Shown here: piece after piece, positions 32,748 to 41,129 of the stretch
How the letters are laid out: every line of letters starts with the position of its first letter
Position numbering within the stretch: the stretch's first letter is position 1
Assembly (NCBI RefSeq): GCF_002812805.1
Contig: NZ_NMUM01000009.1
Span: 96,789 to 160,788 of the forward strand
Source: Microbacterium lacus
GTDB lineage: Bacteria; Actinomycetota; Actinomycetes; Actinomycetales; Microbacteriaceae
Direction: 5' to 3'
Length of the DNA: 64,000 nucleotides
Position numbers and translations under genes: made by a program
Notes under the pieces: model-generated
Seen by the model: only the letters and a program-made list of their open reading frames with translations
Database searches by the model: none
Told to the model about the DNA's origin: nothing

Positions 32748-32766
32748 TGAGGTTAGGCTTGGCTAA
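32748..32766 (-). promoter_or_regulatory. DtxR/IdeR-type iron box, HtaA side
   Basis: TGAGGTTAGGCTTGGCTAA matches TWAGGTWAGSCTWACCTWA at 16 of 19 positions. It lies about 86 bases upstream of the chosen HtaA start and covers a possible -10 (TAACCT on the minus strand). It should give iron repression of the HtaA gene. Confidence 0.65.
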
Positions 32767-32815
32767 CTCGCATGCCTTTCCGACGGTAGGGCATGACCTC
32801 GGGATTCGTCAACAT

Positions 32816-32834
32816 TTAGGTTAGCCTGTCCTAA
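32816..32834 (+). promoter_or_regulatory. DtxR/IdeR-type iron box overlapping the hmuT start
   Basis: TTAGGTTAGCCTGTCCTAA matches the DtxR consensus at 17 of 19 positions. Its last base is the A of the hmuT ATG. TAGCCT (32822-32827) inside the box is six bases from the ATG, so promoter and operator coincide and the mRNA is probably leaderless. Confidence 0.75.
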
Positions 32835-33952
32835 TGCGACGCGCTCTCACCCTCGTCCTCGTCGCCGCGATGTGCGTCCTCTCGGGCTGCGCCGTGGCCG
32901 GAGCCGAGGCATCCGACACCTGCGTGCACGCCGACGCTCCCCTCGCATCGCTCGATCTCGTCGAGGACGTGCGGGCGTCGACGGGCGGCTCGACCGCCTG
33001 CCTGTCGACCCATGGTGTCACCCCGATCGACGACGACACCGCACCCGAACTTCCGGTCTCCGTCACGGACGCCGAGGGTCGCGAGGTCGAGATCACCGAC
33101 ATCGGGCGGATCCTGCCGATCGATATCTCGGGCACGATCGCGGCCACCGTCTTCGGCCTCGGGCTGGGCGAGAATGTCGTCGGACGCGACCTGTCGACGA
33201 CGTTCGCCGGGACCGAGGATCTGCCCGTCGTCACCCAGAGCGGGCACACCCTGAATGCCGAGGCGATCCTCGAGCTGGCGCCCACCGTCGTGCTCACCGA
33301 CACCTCCATCGGCCCCAAAGAGGTGCGACAGCAGCTGCGCGAGGCGGGCATCCCCATGGTGGTCGTCTCGTCGGAGCGCCGGGTCGACACCGTCGATGAC
33401 CTGGTGAACGAGATCGCCGTCGCTCTCGGCGTGCCCTCGCGTGGCGCGACCCTCGTCGACCGCCTCGACACCGAGGTCGAGGACGCGCGTGCGGAGATCG
33501 CGGAGATCACCCCGACCGACCCCGCCGACAAGGCACGGATGCTGTTTCTCTACGTCCGAGGCAACGCGAACGTGTACTACATCTTCGGCCGCGACTCGGG
33601 GGCCGATTCGCTGATCGAGGCGGTCGGCGGCGTCGACGTCGCCTCCGAGATCGGCTGGGAGGGCATGAAGCCCATGACGGCCGAGGCACTGGTCGCCGCA
33701 CAGCCCGACGTGCTCGTGATGATGACGGACGGACTCGCCTCGGTCGACGGTATCGACGGCCTCCTCGAGCGCATCCCGGCACTCGCGCAGACCCCCGCAG
33801 GCCAGCACCGCCGTGTCGTGGACATGGCCGACACTGAAATCCTCAGCTTCGGCCCACGCAGCGCCCAGATCATCCGCGCCCTCGCTCGCGCCCTCTACGC
33901 GCCCGCAGACTCGCCCGCGTCCGCAGACTCGACCCCGAGCTCCACGCCGTGA
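32834..33952 (+). CDS. hmuT: Heme ABC transporter substrate-binding lipoprotein
   Basis: A 372-residue class III solute-binding protein. A lipobox (LSGCAVAG) places the lipidated Cys at residue 19, so it is tethered to the outer membrane face. A long Cys-containing stretch follows (SDTCVHADAPLA) before the binding fold. RILPIDISGTIAATVFGLGL, VVGRDLSTTF and MTAEALVAAQPDVLVMM are typical of HmuT/BtuF proteins. It should receive heme from the HtaA protein and pass it to HmuUV. No ribosome-binding site is present; the start adjoins the iron box (leaderless). It overlaps hmuU by four bases (GTGA). Confidence 0.92.
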   Translation: MRRALTLVLVAAMCVLSGCAVAGAEASDTCVHADAPLASLDLVEDVRASTGGSTACLSTHGVTPIDDDTAPELPVSVTDAEGREVEITDIGRILPIDISGTIAATVFGLGLGENVVGRDLSTTFAGTEDLPVVTQSGHTLNAEAILELAPTVVLTDTSIGPKEVRQQLREAGIPMVVVSSERRVDTVDDLVNEIAVALGVPSRGATLVDRLDTEVEDARAEIAEITPTDPADKARMLFLYVRGNANVYYIFGRDSGADSLIEAVGGVDVASEIGWEGMKPMTAEALVAAQPDVLVMMTDGLASVDGIDGLLERIPALAQTPAGQHRRVVDMADTEILSFGPRSAQIIRALARALYAPADSPASADSTPSSTP

Positions 33953-35067
33953 AGAACGGGGCCGCGAGCGTGGAATCTTCGAACGCGGAGTCTTCGAGCG
34001 CGGAGGTGGTGTTCCCAACGCCCGCGCGCAACCGCCGCCCGCGGTTCGTGATCATGACGCTCTGCCTCGCCGTCGCACTGATCGTGACCGTCGTCTTCTC
34101 GCTGGGTGCCGGTCAGTACGCCATCTCGCCCACCGAGGTGATCGGAATCCTGCTCCGCGCGGTCGGGATCGACAACGCGTGGGCGCCGGATGCTCCGACC
34201 GCAACCGGGGTGCTGCTCGAGATCCGACTTCCCCGCATCGTCATGGGCCTGCTCGTCGGCGCCGCGCTCGCGGTCTCGGGAGTCCTCATGCAGGCCATCT
34301 TCGGCAATCCGCTGGCCGACGCGGCGGTCGTCGGGGTTTCGTCGGGGGCAGCCCTCGGTGCCGCCGCGAGCCTGACGTTCGGACTCACCATGTTCGGGCT
34401 GTGGACGACCCCCGCATGGGCGTTCGGGGGCGGGTTGGTCGCGGTGTTCTCGGTCTACCTGATCAGCCGTTCGGGCGGCCGCACCGAAGTGGTCACGCTG
34501 CTGCTGACGGGTATCGCCATCAACGCGATCGCCGGCGCGGGGCTGGCATTCCTGACGTTCATCGGCACGACCTCCACCCGCGAGCAGATCGTCTTCTGGC
34601 AGCTGGGGAGCCTGAACGGGGCGCTCTGGCAGAACATCGCGCTCATCGTTCCCCTGATCGCGGTCGGCATCACCGTCGGCGCGCTCGTCGCCCGGCGCCT
34701 CGACCTCTTCGCCCTCGGCGAGCGCACCGCCCGCCACCTGGGCGTGCACGTCGAGCTGCTGCGCATCGGGGTCATCATCACCGTTGCCCTGCTGGTCTGC
34801 GCCGCCGTCGCCTTCGCGGGGATCATCGGCTTCGTCGGCCTGGTCATTCCGCACCTCATGCGCATGGCGATCGGCCCGGCCCATCTGCCCCTCGTGATCA
34901 CGAGTGCGCTCGGCGGCGCGCTCCTCCTCGCCCTCGCCGACCTCGTCGCGCGCACCGCGGTGCCCCTCGCAGACCTGCCGATCGGCATGATCACCTCACT
35001 CGTCGGGGGACCGTTCTTCCTGTGGTTGCTGGTGCGGACGCGCAAGCGGGCCGGGGGATGGGGATGA
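33949..35067 (+). CDS. hmuU: Heme ABC transporter permease (FecCD family)
   Basis: A 372-residue permease with about ten hydrophobic segments. The FecCD signatures are clear: EIRLPRIVMGLLVGAALAVSG, MQAIFGNPLADAAVVGVSSG, FWQLGSLNGALW and FAGIIGFVGLVIPHLMRM. It makes up the heme channel as a dimer with HmuV. The first 30 residues are an unconserved Ser/Glu-rich extension (VESSNAESSSAEVV) coded by a repetitive stretch. It starts with GTG overlapping the hmuT stop. Confidence 0.93.
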   Translation: MKNGAASVESSNAESSSAEVVFPTPARNRRPRFVIMTLCLAVALIVTVVFSLGAGQYAISPTEVIGILLRAVGIDNAWAPDAPTATGVLLEIRLPRIVMGLLVGAALAVSGVLMQAIFGNPLADAAVVGVSSGAALGAAASLTFGLTMFGLWTTPAWAFGGGLVAVFSVYLISRSGGRTEVVTLLLTGIAINAIAGAGLAFLTFIGTTSTREQIVFWQLGSLNGALWQNIALIVPLIAVGITVGALVARRLDLFALGERTARHLGVHVELLRIGVIITVALLVCAAVAFAGIIGFVGLVIPHLMRMAIGPAHLPLVITSALGGALLLALADLVARTAVPLADLPIGMITSLVGGPFFLWLLVRTRKRAGGWG

Positions 35068-35855
35068 CGGGCACCACGGACGCTCCGCGGATCGAGGCAT
35101 CCGCGGTTCGCGTGATGCCGGATGCCTCGCAGCGTCCCATCCTCGACGACGCGACGATCGAGGTCCGGGCGGGCGAGGTCCATGCCCTGGTCGGGCCGAA
35201 CGGTGCGGGCAAGTCGACATTGTTCGGGGTCCTTGCCGGCGATGTGGCGCCCGCCGCAGGCACCGTTCGTCTCGACGGAGTGGAGCTACGGGGCCACCGA
35301 CCGCGTGAGCTCGCTCGCCTTCGCGCCGTCCTGTTGCAACAGAACGCCGTGAGTTTTCCGTTCTCGGTCACCGAGGTCGTGCGGATGGGTCGGGCGCCCT
35401 GGGCCCGGACGCCCCAGGAAGAGGACGACGACGCCCGCGTGGCGGAGGCCATGCGCGCGACCGAAATCACAGACCTCGCCGGCCGCACCGTCACCTCCCT
35501 CTCGGGTGGCGAACGGGCACGCGTCGCGCTGGCGCGCGTACTCGCGCAGGGAACGGGCATCCTGCTGCTCGACGAGCCGACCGCGGCGCTCGACCTGAAA
35601 CACCAGGAAGACGTGCTGCGGGTCGTGCGCGACCGGGCTCGCGAGGGGGACGCGGTCGCGATCGTGCTGCACGACCTGAACGCCGCGCTCGCGCTTGCCG
35701 ACCGTGTGACGCTCCTCGACGGCGGGCGCGTGGTCGCCACGGGCGCGGCGGCCGAGGTTCTCACGGCGGACCGGATCGCCACGGTCTATCGACAGTCGGT
35801 GGATGTGTTCCCGCATCCGATCACCGGGGTACCGCTGGTCGTTCCGCGTCGCTGA
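35064..35855 (+). CDS. hmuV: Heme ABC transporter ATP-binding protein
   Basis: A 263-residue ATPase of the FecE/HmuV type. Walker A is VGPNGAGKSTL, the Q-loop is LLQQNAVSFPFSV, the signature is LSGGERARVALAR and Walker B is ILLLDEPTAALD. EVVRMGRAPW after the Q-loop is characteristic of HmuV. The ATG at 35064 overlaps the hmuU stop (ATGA); an ATG at 35058 is also in frame. It ends the iron-regulated hmuTUV operon. Confidence 0.93.
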   Translation: MTGTTDAPRIEASAVRVMPDASQRPILDDATIEVRAGEVHALVGPNGAGKSTLFGVLAGDVAPAAGTVRLDGVELRGHRPRELARLRAVLLQQNAVSFPFSVTEVVRMGRAPWARTPQEEDDDARVAEAMRATEITDLAGRTVTSLSGGERARVALARVLAQGTGILLLDEPTAALDLKHQEDVLRVVRDRAREGDAVAIVLHDLNAALALADRVTLLDGGRVVATGAAAEVLTADRIATVYRQSVDVFPHPITGVPLVVPRR

Positions 35856-35868
35856 GGGCCCGCGAAGA

Positions 35869-36225
35869 TCAGGGGTTGAGGGGCAGCAGGTTCGCGAGGT
35901 CCGCTCGGCTGCCGGACGCGTGGACCCGGCCGGAGGCCACCGCGTCGGGCCACGTCTCGGCTCCGGTCGCGAGGGCGATCCAGGTCGTGGCATCCGTCTC
36001 CACCACATTCGGGGGCGTACCCCGCGTGTGCCGCGGACCCTGCACGACCTGCACCGCACCGAACGGCGGGATCCGCACCTCCACCGTGTTGCCCGGCGCC
36101 TTCTCGGTCAGCAGCTGCAACAGGTAGCGAACGGCGGTGGCGAGATCGGGGCGGGCGGGGGTTTCGGCGTCACGCACGGCGGCGAGCGCGGCTCGGCCGA
36201 CCTCCGTGGTGATGGCGCGCGGCAT
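35869..36225 (-). CDS. Sterol-carrier-family protein (SCP2-like, actinobacterial)
   Basis: A 118-residue single-domain protein. VRYLLQLLTEKAPGNTVEVRIPPFGAVQ and ETDATTWIALATGAETWPDAV resemble the SCP2-type fold found fused to MDMPI-type proteins in actinobacteria, which is common as a stand-alone gene beside purine genes. ASGSRADLANLLPL is the conserved C-terminal end. Ligand and role are unknown. The ATG at 36225 has GGTGGAG five bases upstream. It lies divergent to purD. Confidence 0.8.
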   Translation of the reverse strand: MPRAITTEVGRAALAAVRDAETPARPDLATAVRYLLQLLTEKAPGNTVEVRIPPFGAVQVVQGPRHTRGTPPNVVETDATTWIALATGAETWPDAVASGRVHASGSRADLANLLPLNP

Positions 36226-36382
36226 GTCTCCACCGTAACCCGTTCGGAATTCAGTCCCTCGGATGCGCCGATCCGAGCCGGCCCCCGAAAACACGGGCCT
36301 TCGCACCGGTTCCCCTCACGGCGAGACTGAATACCGAACACGCGCACCTGTCGTCGAGGACGGGGCTGGATAGGCTGGTGAG

Positions 36383-37654
36383 GTGCGTATCCTCGTCCTC
36401 GGTTCCGGTGCCCGCGAGCACGCCATCATCCTGTCGCTGCAGTCCGAGGGGGCGGGGCATGAGATCTTCGCAGCTCCCGGCAACGCCGGCATCGCCCGCG
36501 ACGCCACGATCGTCGCCCTCGATTCCGTGGATCCCGGCGCCGTCACCGACTTCGCCAACGACGAGGCGATCGACCTGGTCGTGATCGGCCCCGAGGCTCC
36601 CCTCGTCGCGGGCGTCGCCGACGCGCTGCGCGAGCGTGGTATCCCCGTTTTCGGCCCCGGCAGGGCTGCGGCGCAGCTCGAGGGCTCGAAGGCCTTCGCC
36701 AAGCGCGTCATGGAGGCCGCGGGTGTTCCCACCGGTCGAGCCCTGCACGCGCGGACGCCGGACGAGGTGGGTCACGCCCTCGACACCTTCGGCGCACCGT
36801 ATGTCGTGAAGGCCGACGGCCTCGCGGCGGGCAAGGGCGTGCTGGTCACGGACGACCGGGCAGCCGCGCTCGCGCACGCCGAGTCGTACCTCTCGCAGGG
36901 CGCCGTGCTGGTCGAAGAGCACCTCTCGGGCCCCGAGGTCTCACTGTTCTTCATCTCGGACGGCGACACCGTGCGCGCGCTCAGCCCCGCACAGGACTAC
37001 AAGCGCGCGCTCGATGGAGACAAGGGCCCGAACACCGGCGGCATGGGCGCGTACTCGCCACTCCCCTGGCTGACCGAGCGGTTCGGGGGCGAGGCCGAGT
37101 TCGTCGAGCTCATCACGCGCGAAGTCGCCCTCCCGGTCGTCAAGCATCTGGATGCCGAGGGCACCCCCTTCATCGGGCTCCTCTACGCCGGGCTCATCGT
37201 GACCGACGGCGGTGTGCGCGTGATCGAATTCAACGCGCGCTTCGGCGACCCCGAGACCCAGGTCGTGCTGCCCCGACTTGTGAGCCCCCTGTCCGAGCTG
37301 CTGATGGCCGCCGCCTCGGGCACGCTCGAGGACGTCGCCCAGCCGGCCTTCGCCGAGGCGGTTGCGATCACGGTCGTCGTCGCCAGCGAAGGCTACCCGG
37401 CGGCACCCGTGACCGGGCGGCCCGTCGGGGACTTGGATGCCGCGGCATCCGTCCCCGGTGTGCACCTGGCCCACGCCGCCACGGCAAACGACGGCGGCGG
37501 TCTCGTAGCCACCGGGGGCCGCGTCGTCGATGTCGTCGCTCTCGGCACGACTTTCGCCGAGGCCCGCAAGCGCGCCTACGAGGCCGTCGACCTGATCGCG
37601 CTCGAGGGGTCGCAGCACCGCACCGACATCGCCGCCGGGGTCATCGAGCGCTGA
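36383..37654 (+). CDS. purD: Phosphoribosylamine-glycine ligase
   Basis: Joins phosphoribosylamine and glycine in the second step of purine synthesis. The 423-residue protein is an ATP-grasp enzyme: ILVLGSGAREHAI at the N-terminus, KADGLAAGKGVLV for nucleotide binding, NTGGMGAYSPLPW and FNARFGDPETQVVLPRL in the active site. It starts with GTG at 36383. TAGGCT (36371-36376) is exactly six bases before it and no ribosome-binding site is seen, so the mRNA is probably leaderless. A TfoX-like gene and purC follow on the same strand. Confidence 0.96.
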   Translation: MRILVLGSGAREHAIILSLQSEGAGHEIFAAPGNAGIARDATIVALDSVDPGAVTDFANDEAIDLVVIGPEAPLVAGVADALRERGIPVFGPGRAAAQLEGSKAFAKRVMEAAGVPTGRALHARTPDEVGHALDTFGAPYVVKADGLAAGKGVLVTDDRAAALAHAESYLSQGAVLVEEHLSGPEVSLFFISDGDTVRALSPAQDYKRALDGDKGPNTGGMGAYSPLPWLTERFGGEAEFVELITREVALPVVKHLDAEGTPFIGLLYAGLIVTDGGVRVIEFNARFGDPETQVVLPRLVSPLSELLMAAASGTLEDVAQPAFAEAVAITVVVASEGYPAAPVTGRPVGDLDAAASVPGVHLAHAATANDGGGLVATGGRVVDVVALGTTFAEARKRAYEAVDLIALEGSQHRTDIAAGVIER

Positions 37655-37718
37655 GCCCGGACCCCTCGACAGCGTGCCCCGAGCCCGCTACCGTGGCCGT
37701 CGAGACGAGGGGGTGCTT

Positions 37719-38105
37719 GTGGTCGACACCGAGCGGGCCCGGCTCCGGGAGCAGGCCCACGAGATCTTCGACCCGATCGCGGAGCGCTTCCTGTCGCGCG
37801 ACGGGGTCGACATCGGCCGCATGTTCGCCGGCGAGGGCCTGCGGATCCGCGGGAAGATCTTCGCATTTGTCGGCCTCGACGGGGACATCATGATCAAGGT
37901 TCCCGCACCGCGCACCGCCGAACTGATCGAGGCGGGTGATGCTGAACGCGTCGTGATGCGTGGCAGCCCGATGCGGGAGTGGGTGACGGTTCCCGCATCG
38001 CGGTCGGAGCGATGGGGTCAGCTCATGGAAGAGGCCTACGTCTTCGTCGACGAGATCACGCCCGGCGGAGGCGACGCATCGACGTCGGAGGACGGCGCGA
38101 GATGA
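37719..38105 (+). CDS. TfoX N-terminal-domain-like small protein
   Basis: A 128-residue protein. DIGRMFAGEGLRIRGKIFAFV and LMEEAYVFVDE match the TfoX/Sxy N-terminal domain, in which the MF-x2-GL-x-GKIFA pattern is conserved. Stand-alone versions in actinobacteria have no known role; there is no sign of the competence function of TfoX. I chose GTG 37719 because AGGGGG lies five bases upstream; GTG 37713 is also possible. It sits between purD and purC. Confidence 0.75.
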   Translation: MVDTERARLREQAHEIFDPIAERFLSRDGVDIGRMFAGEGLRIRGKIFAFVGLDGDIMIKVPAPRTAELIEAGDAERVVMRGSPMREWVTVPASRSERWGQLMEEAYVFVDEITPGGGDASTSEDGAR

Positions 38106-38126
38106 CGGCCACGGGATAATGGTCGC

Positions 38127-39053
38127 GTGACCCCCACCTCTGATCTTCCCGGCTGGCGCCATGTCTACTCCGGAAAGGTGCGGGACCTGTACGTCCCCGC
38201 GGACACTCCGGATGGCGTCAGCGCGGAACGGATGCTGGTCGTCGCATCCGATCGCGTCAGTGCCTTCGACCACGTCCTGTCGCCCGGGATTCCCGACAAG
38301 GGTGAGCTACTCACGACGCTGAGCCTGTGGTGGTTCGACCTGCTCGAGGGAGGCGATGGCGGACCGGCGGTTCCGAACCATCTCGCCCCCGATTCGGCGC
38401 TGTCGGACGACGACGAGCCCGTGCGTCTCGTCCCGGCCGAGGTGGCCGGCCGCGCCATGCTCGTACGTCGCCTCGACATGCTGCCGATCGAGTGTGTCGT
38501 GCGCGGGTACCTGACGGGCTCCGGATGGGCCGAGTACCAGGCCGCGGGAACGGTCTGCGGCATCCCGCTGCCCGCGGGGCTGGAGAACGGCGACCGCCTG
38601 CCCGAACCGATCTTCACACCCGCGTTCAAGGCTGAGCTCGGCGAGCACGACGAGAACATCAGCTTCGAGCGGACGGTCGAGCTGGTCGGCGAGCACGCCG
38701 CGCATGCCCTACGCGATGCATCACTCGCGATCTACGAGCGGGCCGCACGCCGCGCCGCCCAGCACGGGCTGATCCTCGCCGACACCAAGTTCGAGTTCGG
38801 CACCGACGACCAGGGGGTTCTGCGGCTGGCCGACGAGGTGCTGACGAGCGACTCGTCCCGCTACTGGGATGCCGAGGCGTGGGCACGTGGCGGCACCCCC
38901 GACGAGCGGATGGCGAGCTTCGACAAGCAGATCGTGCGCGACTGGCTCGCGGCCCACTGGGACCGCACGGGCCAACCGCCGGAGCTGCCCGACGAGATCG
39001 TCGTGCGCACCGCGGACCGGTACCGCGAACTGCTCTCGCGACTGACTCGCTGA
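38127..39053 (+). CDS. purC: Phosphoribosylaminoimidazolesuccinocarboxamide synthase
   Basis: Makes SAICAR from CAIR and aspartate in the eighth purine step. The 308-residue size is that of the longer actinobacterial/yeast type. YSGKVRDLYVP opens the ATP site, LPIECVVRGYLTGSGW the central motif, and ILADTKFEFG the conserved C-terminal site. GTG at 38127 is six bases after GATAAT (38115-38120), with no ribosome-binding site. This is the same leaderless layout as purD. purS and purQ are about 7 kb downstream. Confidence 0.95.
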   Translation: MTPTSDLPGWRHVYSGKVRDLYVPADTPDGVSAERMLVVASDRVSAFDHVLSPGIPDKGELLTTLSLWWFDLLEGGDGGPAVPNHLAPDSALSDDDEPVRLVPAEVAGRAMLVRRLDMLPIECVVRGYLTGSGWAEYQAAGTVCGIPLPAGLENGDRLPEPIFTPAFKAELGEHDENISFERTVELVGEHAAHALRDASLAIYERAARRAAQHGLILADTKFEFGTDDQGVLRLADEVLTSDSSRYWDAEAWARGGTPDERMASFDKQIVRDWLAAHWDRTGQPPELPDEIVVRTADRYRELLSRLTR

Positions 39054-39149
39054 CCGGCGGGACTGACCGGCTGCCGGGCGCCCTGACCGGCGGACGGAGC
39101 CCCGCTGCGCCAGGGAATGACGCGCTCGGCGCAACGGTTGTACGTGCGC

Positions 39150-40055
39150 ATGGATGAACTGCGGTCGGCATCACTCGGAAAGTCGGCGACGGTCGACAAG
39201 ATCGCGAACGACACATCGATGGGCGCGGTGACGCTCCTCGTCGGGGACCTCGACGCGATGACCCGGTACTACCGAGACGTGGTCACTCTCGAGGTGATCA
39301 CCTCCGAGGGCCGGACCGTGACCCTCGGTCGAGCCGGCCTGCCGATCATCGTGCTCCAGTACGAGCCGACCCTGCGGCACGCGGCGCCGGGATCCGCAGG
39401 GCTGTACCACACGGCCATCCTGTTCGAGACGCAGACCGCGCTGGCGGCGGCGCTCTACTCCGTCGCTCGGCACGCACCCGGTACGTTCACGGGATCCGCG
39501 GATCACCTGGTCAGCCAGGCCTTCTACTTCACCGACCCCGAAAGCAACGGTGTCGAACTGTACTGGGATCGCAACCGCACCGAATGGTCGTGGACGCACG
39601 GACAGATCGAAATGGGGACCCTCTCCCTCGACCCGAACGCGTTCCTCGGCGAGCACCTCACCGAGGCAGCGGCGGAGGGCGCGACCGCACGGGACGCGGC
39701 ATCCGTCGGTCACGTACATCTGTCGGTCGGCGACGTCGAGACGGCGCAGCGGTTCTACGTCGACCGTTTGGGATTCGACACCACGATTCGGATGGGCGAC
39801 CAGGCTCTCTTCGTGAGCGCAGGCGGCTACCACCACCACATGGCGATGAACGTGTGGGGCTCGCGCGGCGCCGGCCGCCGTGGGCCCGCCCTCGGCCTCG
39901 GCCGCATCGATCTGGCCCTGCCCGACACGGATGCCCTGGGTGAGCTGTCCGAGCGTCTCACCCATTACGGCACACCGCTGCGCGACGACGGCCGCTCGGT
40001 CAGCTTCGAAGACCCCTGGGCGAACCAGCTGACGGCGAGCGTTCCCCTCGCCTGA
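39150..40055 (+). CDS. VOC family (glyoxalase/extradiol dioxygenase-like) protein
   Basis: A protein with two vicinal-oxygen-chelate modules, about 301 residues. Module 1: MGAVTLLVGDLDAMTRYYRD through GLYHTAILFE and VSQAFYFTDPESNGVELYWDR. Module 2: VGHVHLSVGDVETAQRFYVDR, GGYHHHMAMNVWGSRG and VSFEDPWANQLT. This arrangement matches CatE/YfiE-like proteins, probably metal-dependent. Substrate is unknown. I chose the ATG at 39150; an ATG at 39117 adds 11 residues, and neither has a strong ribosome-binding site. It lies alone between purC and the cellobiose regulator. Confidence 0.85.
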   Translation: MDELRSASLGKSATVDKIANDTSMGAVTLLVGDLDAMTRYYRDVVTLEVITSEGRTVTLGRAGLPIIVLQYEPTLRHAAPGSAGLYHTAILFETQTALAAALYSVARHAPGTFTGSADHLVSQAFYFTDPESNGVELYWDRNRTEWSWTHGQIEMGTLSLDPNAFLGEHLTEAAAEGATARDAASVGHVHLSVGDVETAQRFYVDRLGFDTTIRMGDQALFVSAGGYHHHMAMNVWGSRGAGRRGPALGLGRIDLALPDTDALGELSERLTHYGTPLRDDGRSVSFEDPWANQLTASVPLA

Positions 40056-40064
40056 GCGGGAAGG

Positions 40065-41108
40065 TCAGCCCTCGGCGGCGCGTGTCGACACGGAATCGCG
40101 GATGACGAGCTCCGTGTTGAGCATCGTGACCCGCGGCGGATCCCGGTCGGCGAGCAGGTCGAGGAGCACGTCCGCCATCCGCTCGCCCTGCGTGAACGAC
40201 GGCTGACGCATCGTCGTGAGGTGCGGCGAAACGGTCGTCGCGACCGGGGAGTCGTCGAAACCGACGATCGCGATGTCGTGCGGAACCCGAATGCCTGCCC
40301 GGTTCAAGACGGCGAGCGCACCACGCGCCATCAGGTCGCTCGCGATGAACAGCGCGTCGGGACGCTCGGGAGCCTCGAGGATGCGTTCCATCGCTCGGGC
40401 GCCGCCGTCCGCCGTGAAGTTTCCGTCCTCGACGGGCCCCGGTTTGAGACCGGCGGCGTCGAGCGCCTGACGGAACCCCTCCAGCCGGTCGACGCCGGCG
40501 GGCATGGTCAGGGGACCCGCGATCATGGCGATCCGGCGGTAACCGCGACCGATCAAGAACTCGGTGACCTCTTGGCCGCCGCGCACATTGTCGACGTCGA
40601 CGTAATAGTCCCGTTCGCGTGCACGCACGGGACGACCGCCGAACACCACGGGAACGGCGGCCGCGATGCGGTCGATGAACGTGTCGCTCGTGTGGTGCGA
40701 CACGATGATCGCTCCGTCGACGCTGCCGCTGCGGAGGTAGCTGGTGGTCTTGTCGCCGGGGTCGTCGCTGGCGATGAACAGGTTGAGCACGTAGTCGGAC
40801 TTGTTGACGCGCGCGTTGATGCCCGAGACGATGGCGGCGAAGAACGGGTCCCCGAAGAAGCGCGTCGTCTCTTCCGGCACGACCAGCGCGATCGCGTGGG
40901 TCTGCCGGGTCGCCAAAGATCGTGCGGCACGGTTGGGCACGTAATTCAGGGCCGAGATCGCGCGGTTGACGGCTTCGAGCGCTGCCGGGCTGACGGATGT
41001 CGACCCGTTCACCACCCGAGAGACCGTGGATCGCGAGACGCCGGCCGCCGCCGCGACCTCCTCGATCGTCGCGGTTCCCTGCGAAGAGCGAGTCCCGATG
41101 TCGACCAT
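40065..41108 (-). CDS. cebR: LacI family repressor, probable CebR
   Basis: A 347-residue LacI-type regulator. The N-terminal HTH is ATIEEVAAAAGVSRSTVSRV followed by the hinge region (SPAALEAVNRAISALNYVPN). The periplasmic-binding-like sensor domain has DGAIIVSHHTSD, GRPV and DIAIVGFDDSPVATTVSPHL. It ends the downstream side of a cellobiose transport operon whose promoter carries TGGGAGCGTTCCCA boxes, the type bound by CebR. AGGAGGG precedes the ATG. Naming is by context; a different beta-glucoside could be the inducer. Confidence 0.88.
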   Translation of the reverse strand: MVDIGTRSSQGTATIEEVAAAAGVSRSTVSRVVNGSTSVSPAALEAVNRAISALNYVPNRAARSLATRQTHAIALVVPEETTRFFGDPFFAAIVSGINARVNKSDYVLNLFIASDDPGDKTTSYLRSGSVDGAIIVSHHTSDTFIDRIAAAVPVVFGGRPVRARERDYYVDVDNVRGGQEVTEFLIGRGYRRIAMIAGPLTMPAGVDRLEGFRQALDAAGLKPGPVEDGNFTADGGARAMERILEAPERPDALFIASDLMARGALAVLNRAGIRVPHDIAIVGFDDSPVATTVSPHLTTMRQPSFTQGERMADVLLDLLADRDPPRVTMLNTELVIRDSVSTRAAEG

Positions 41109-41129
41109 GTCGTGCCCTCCTGCGCGGAC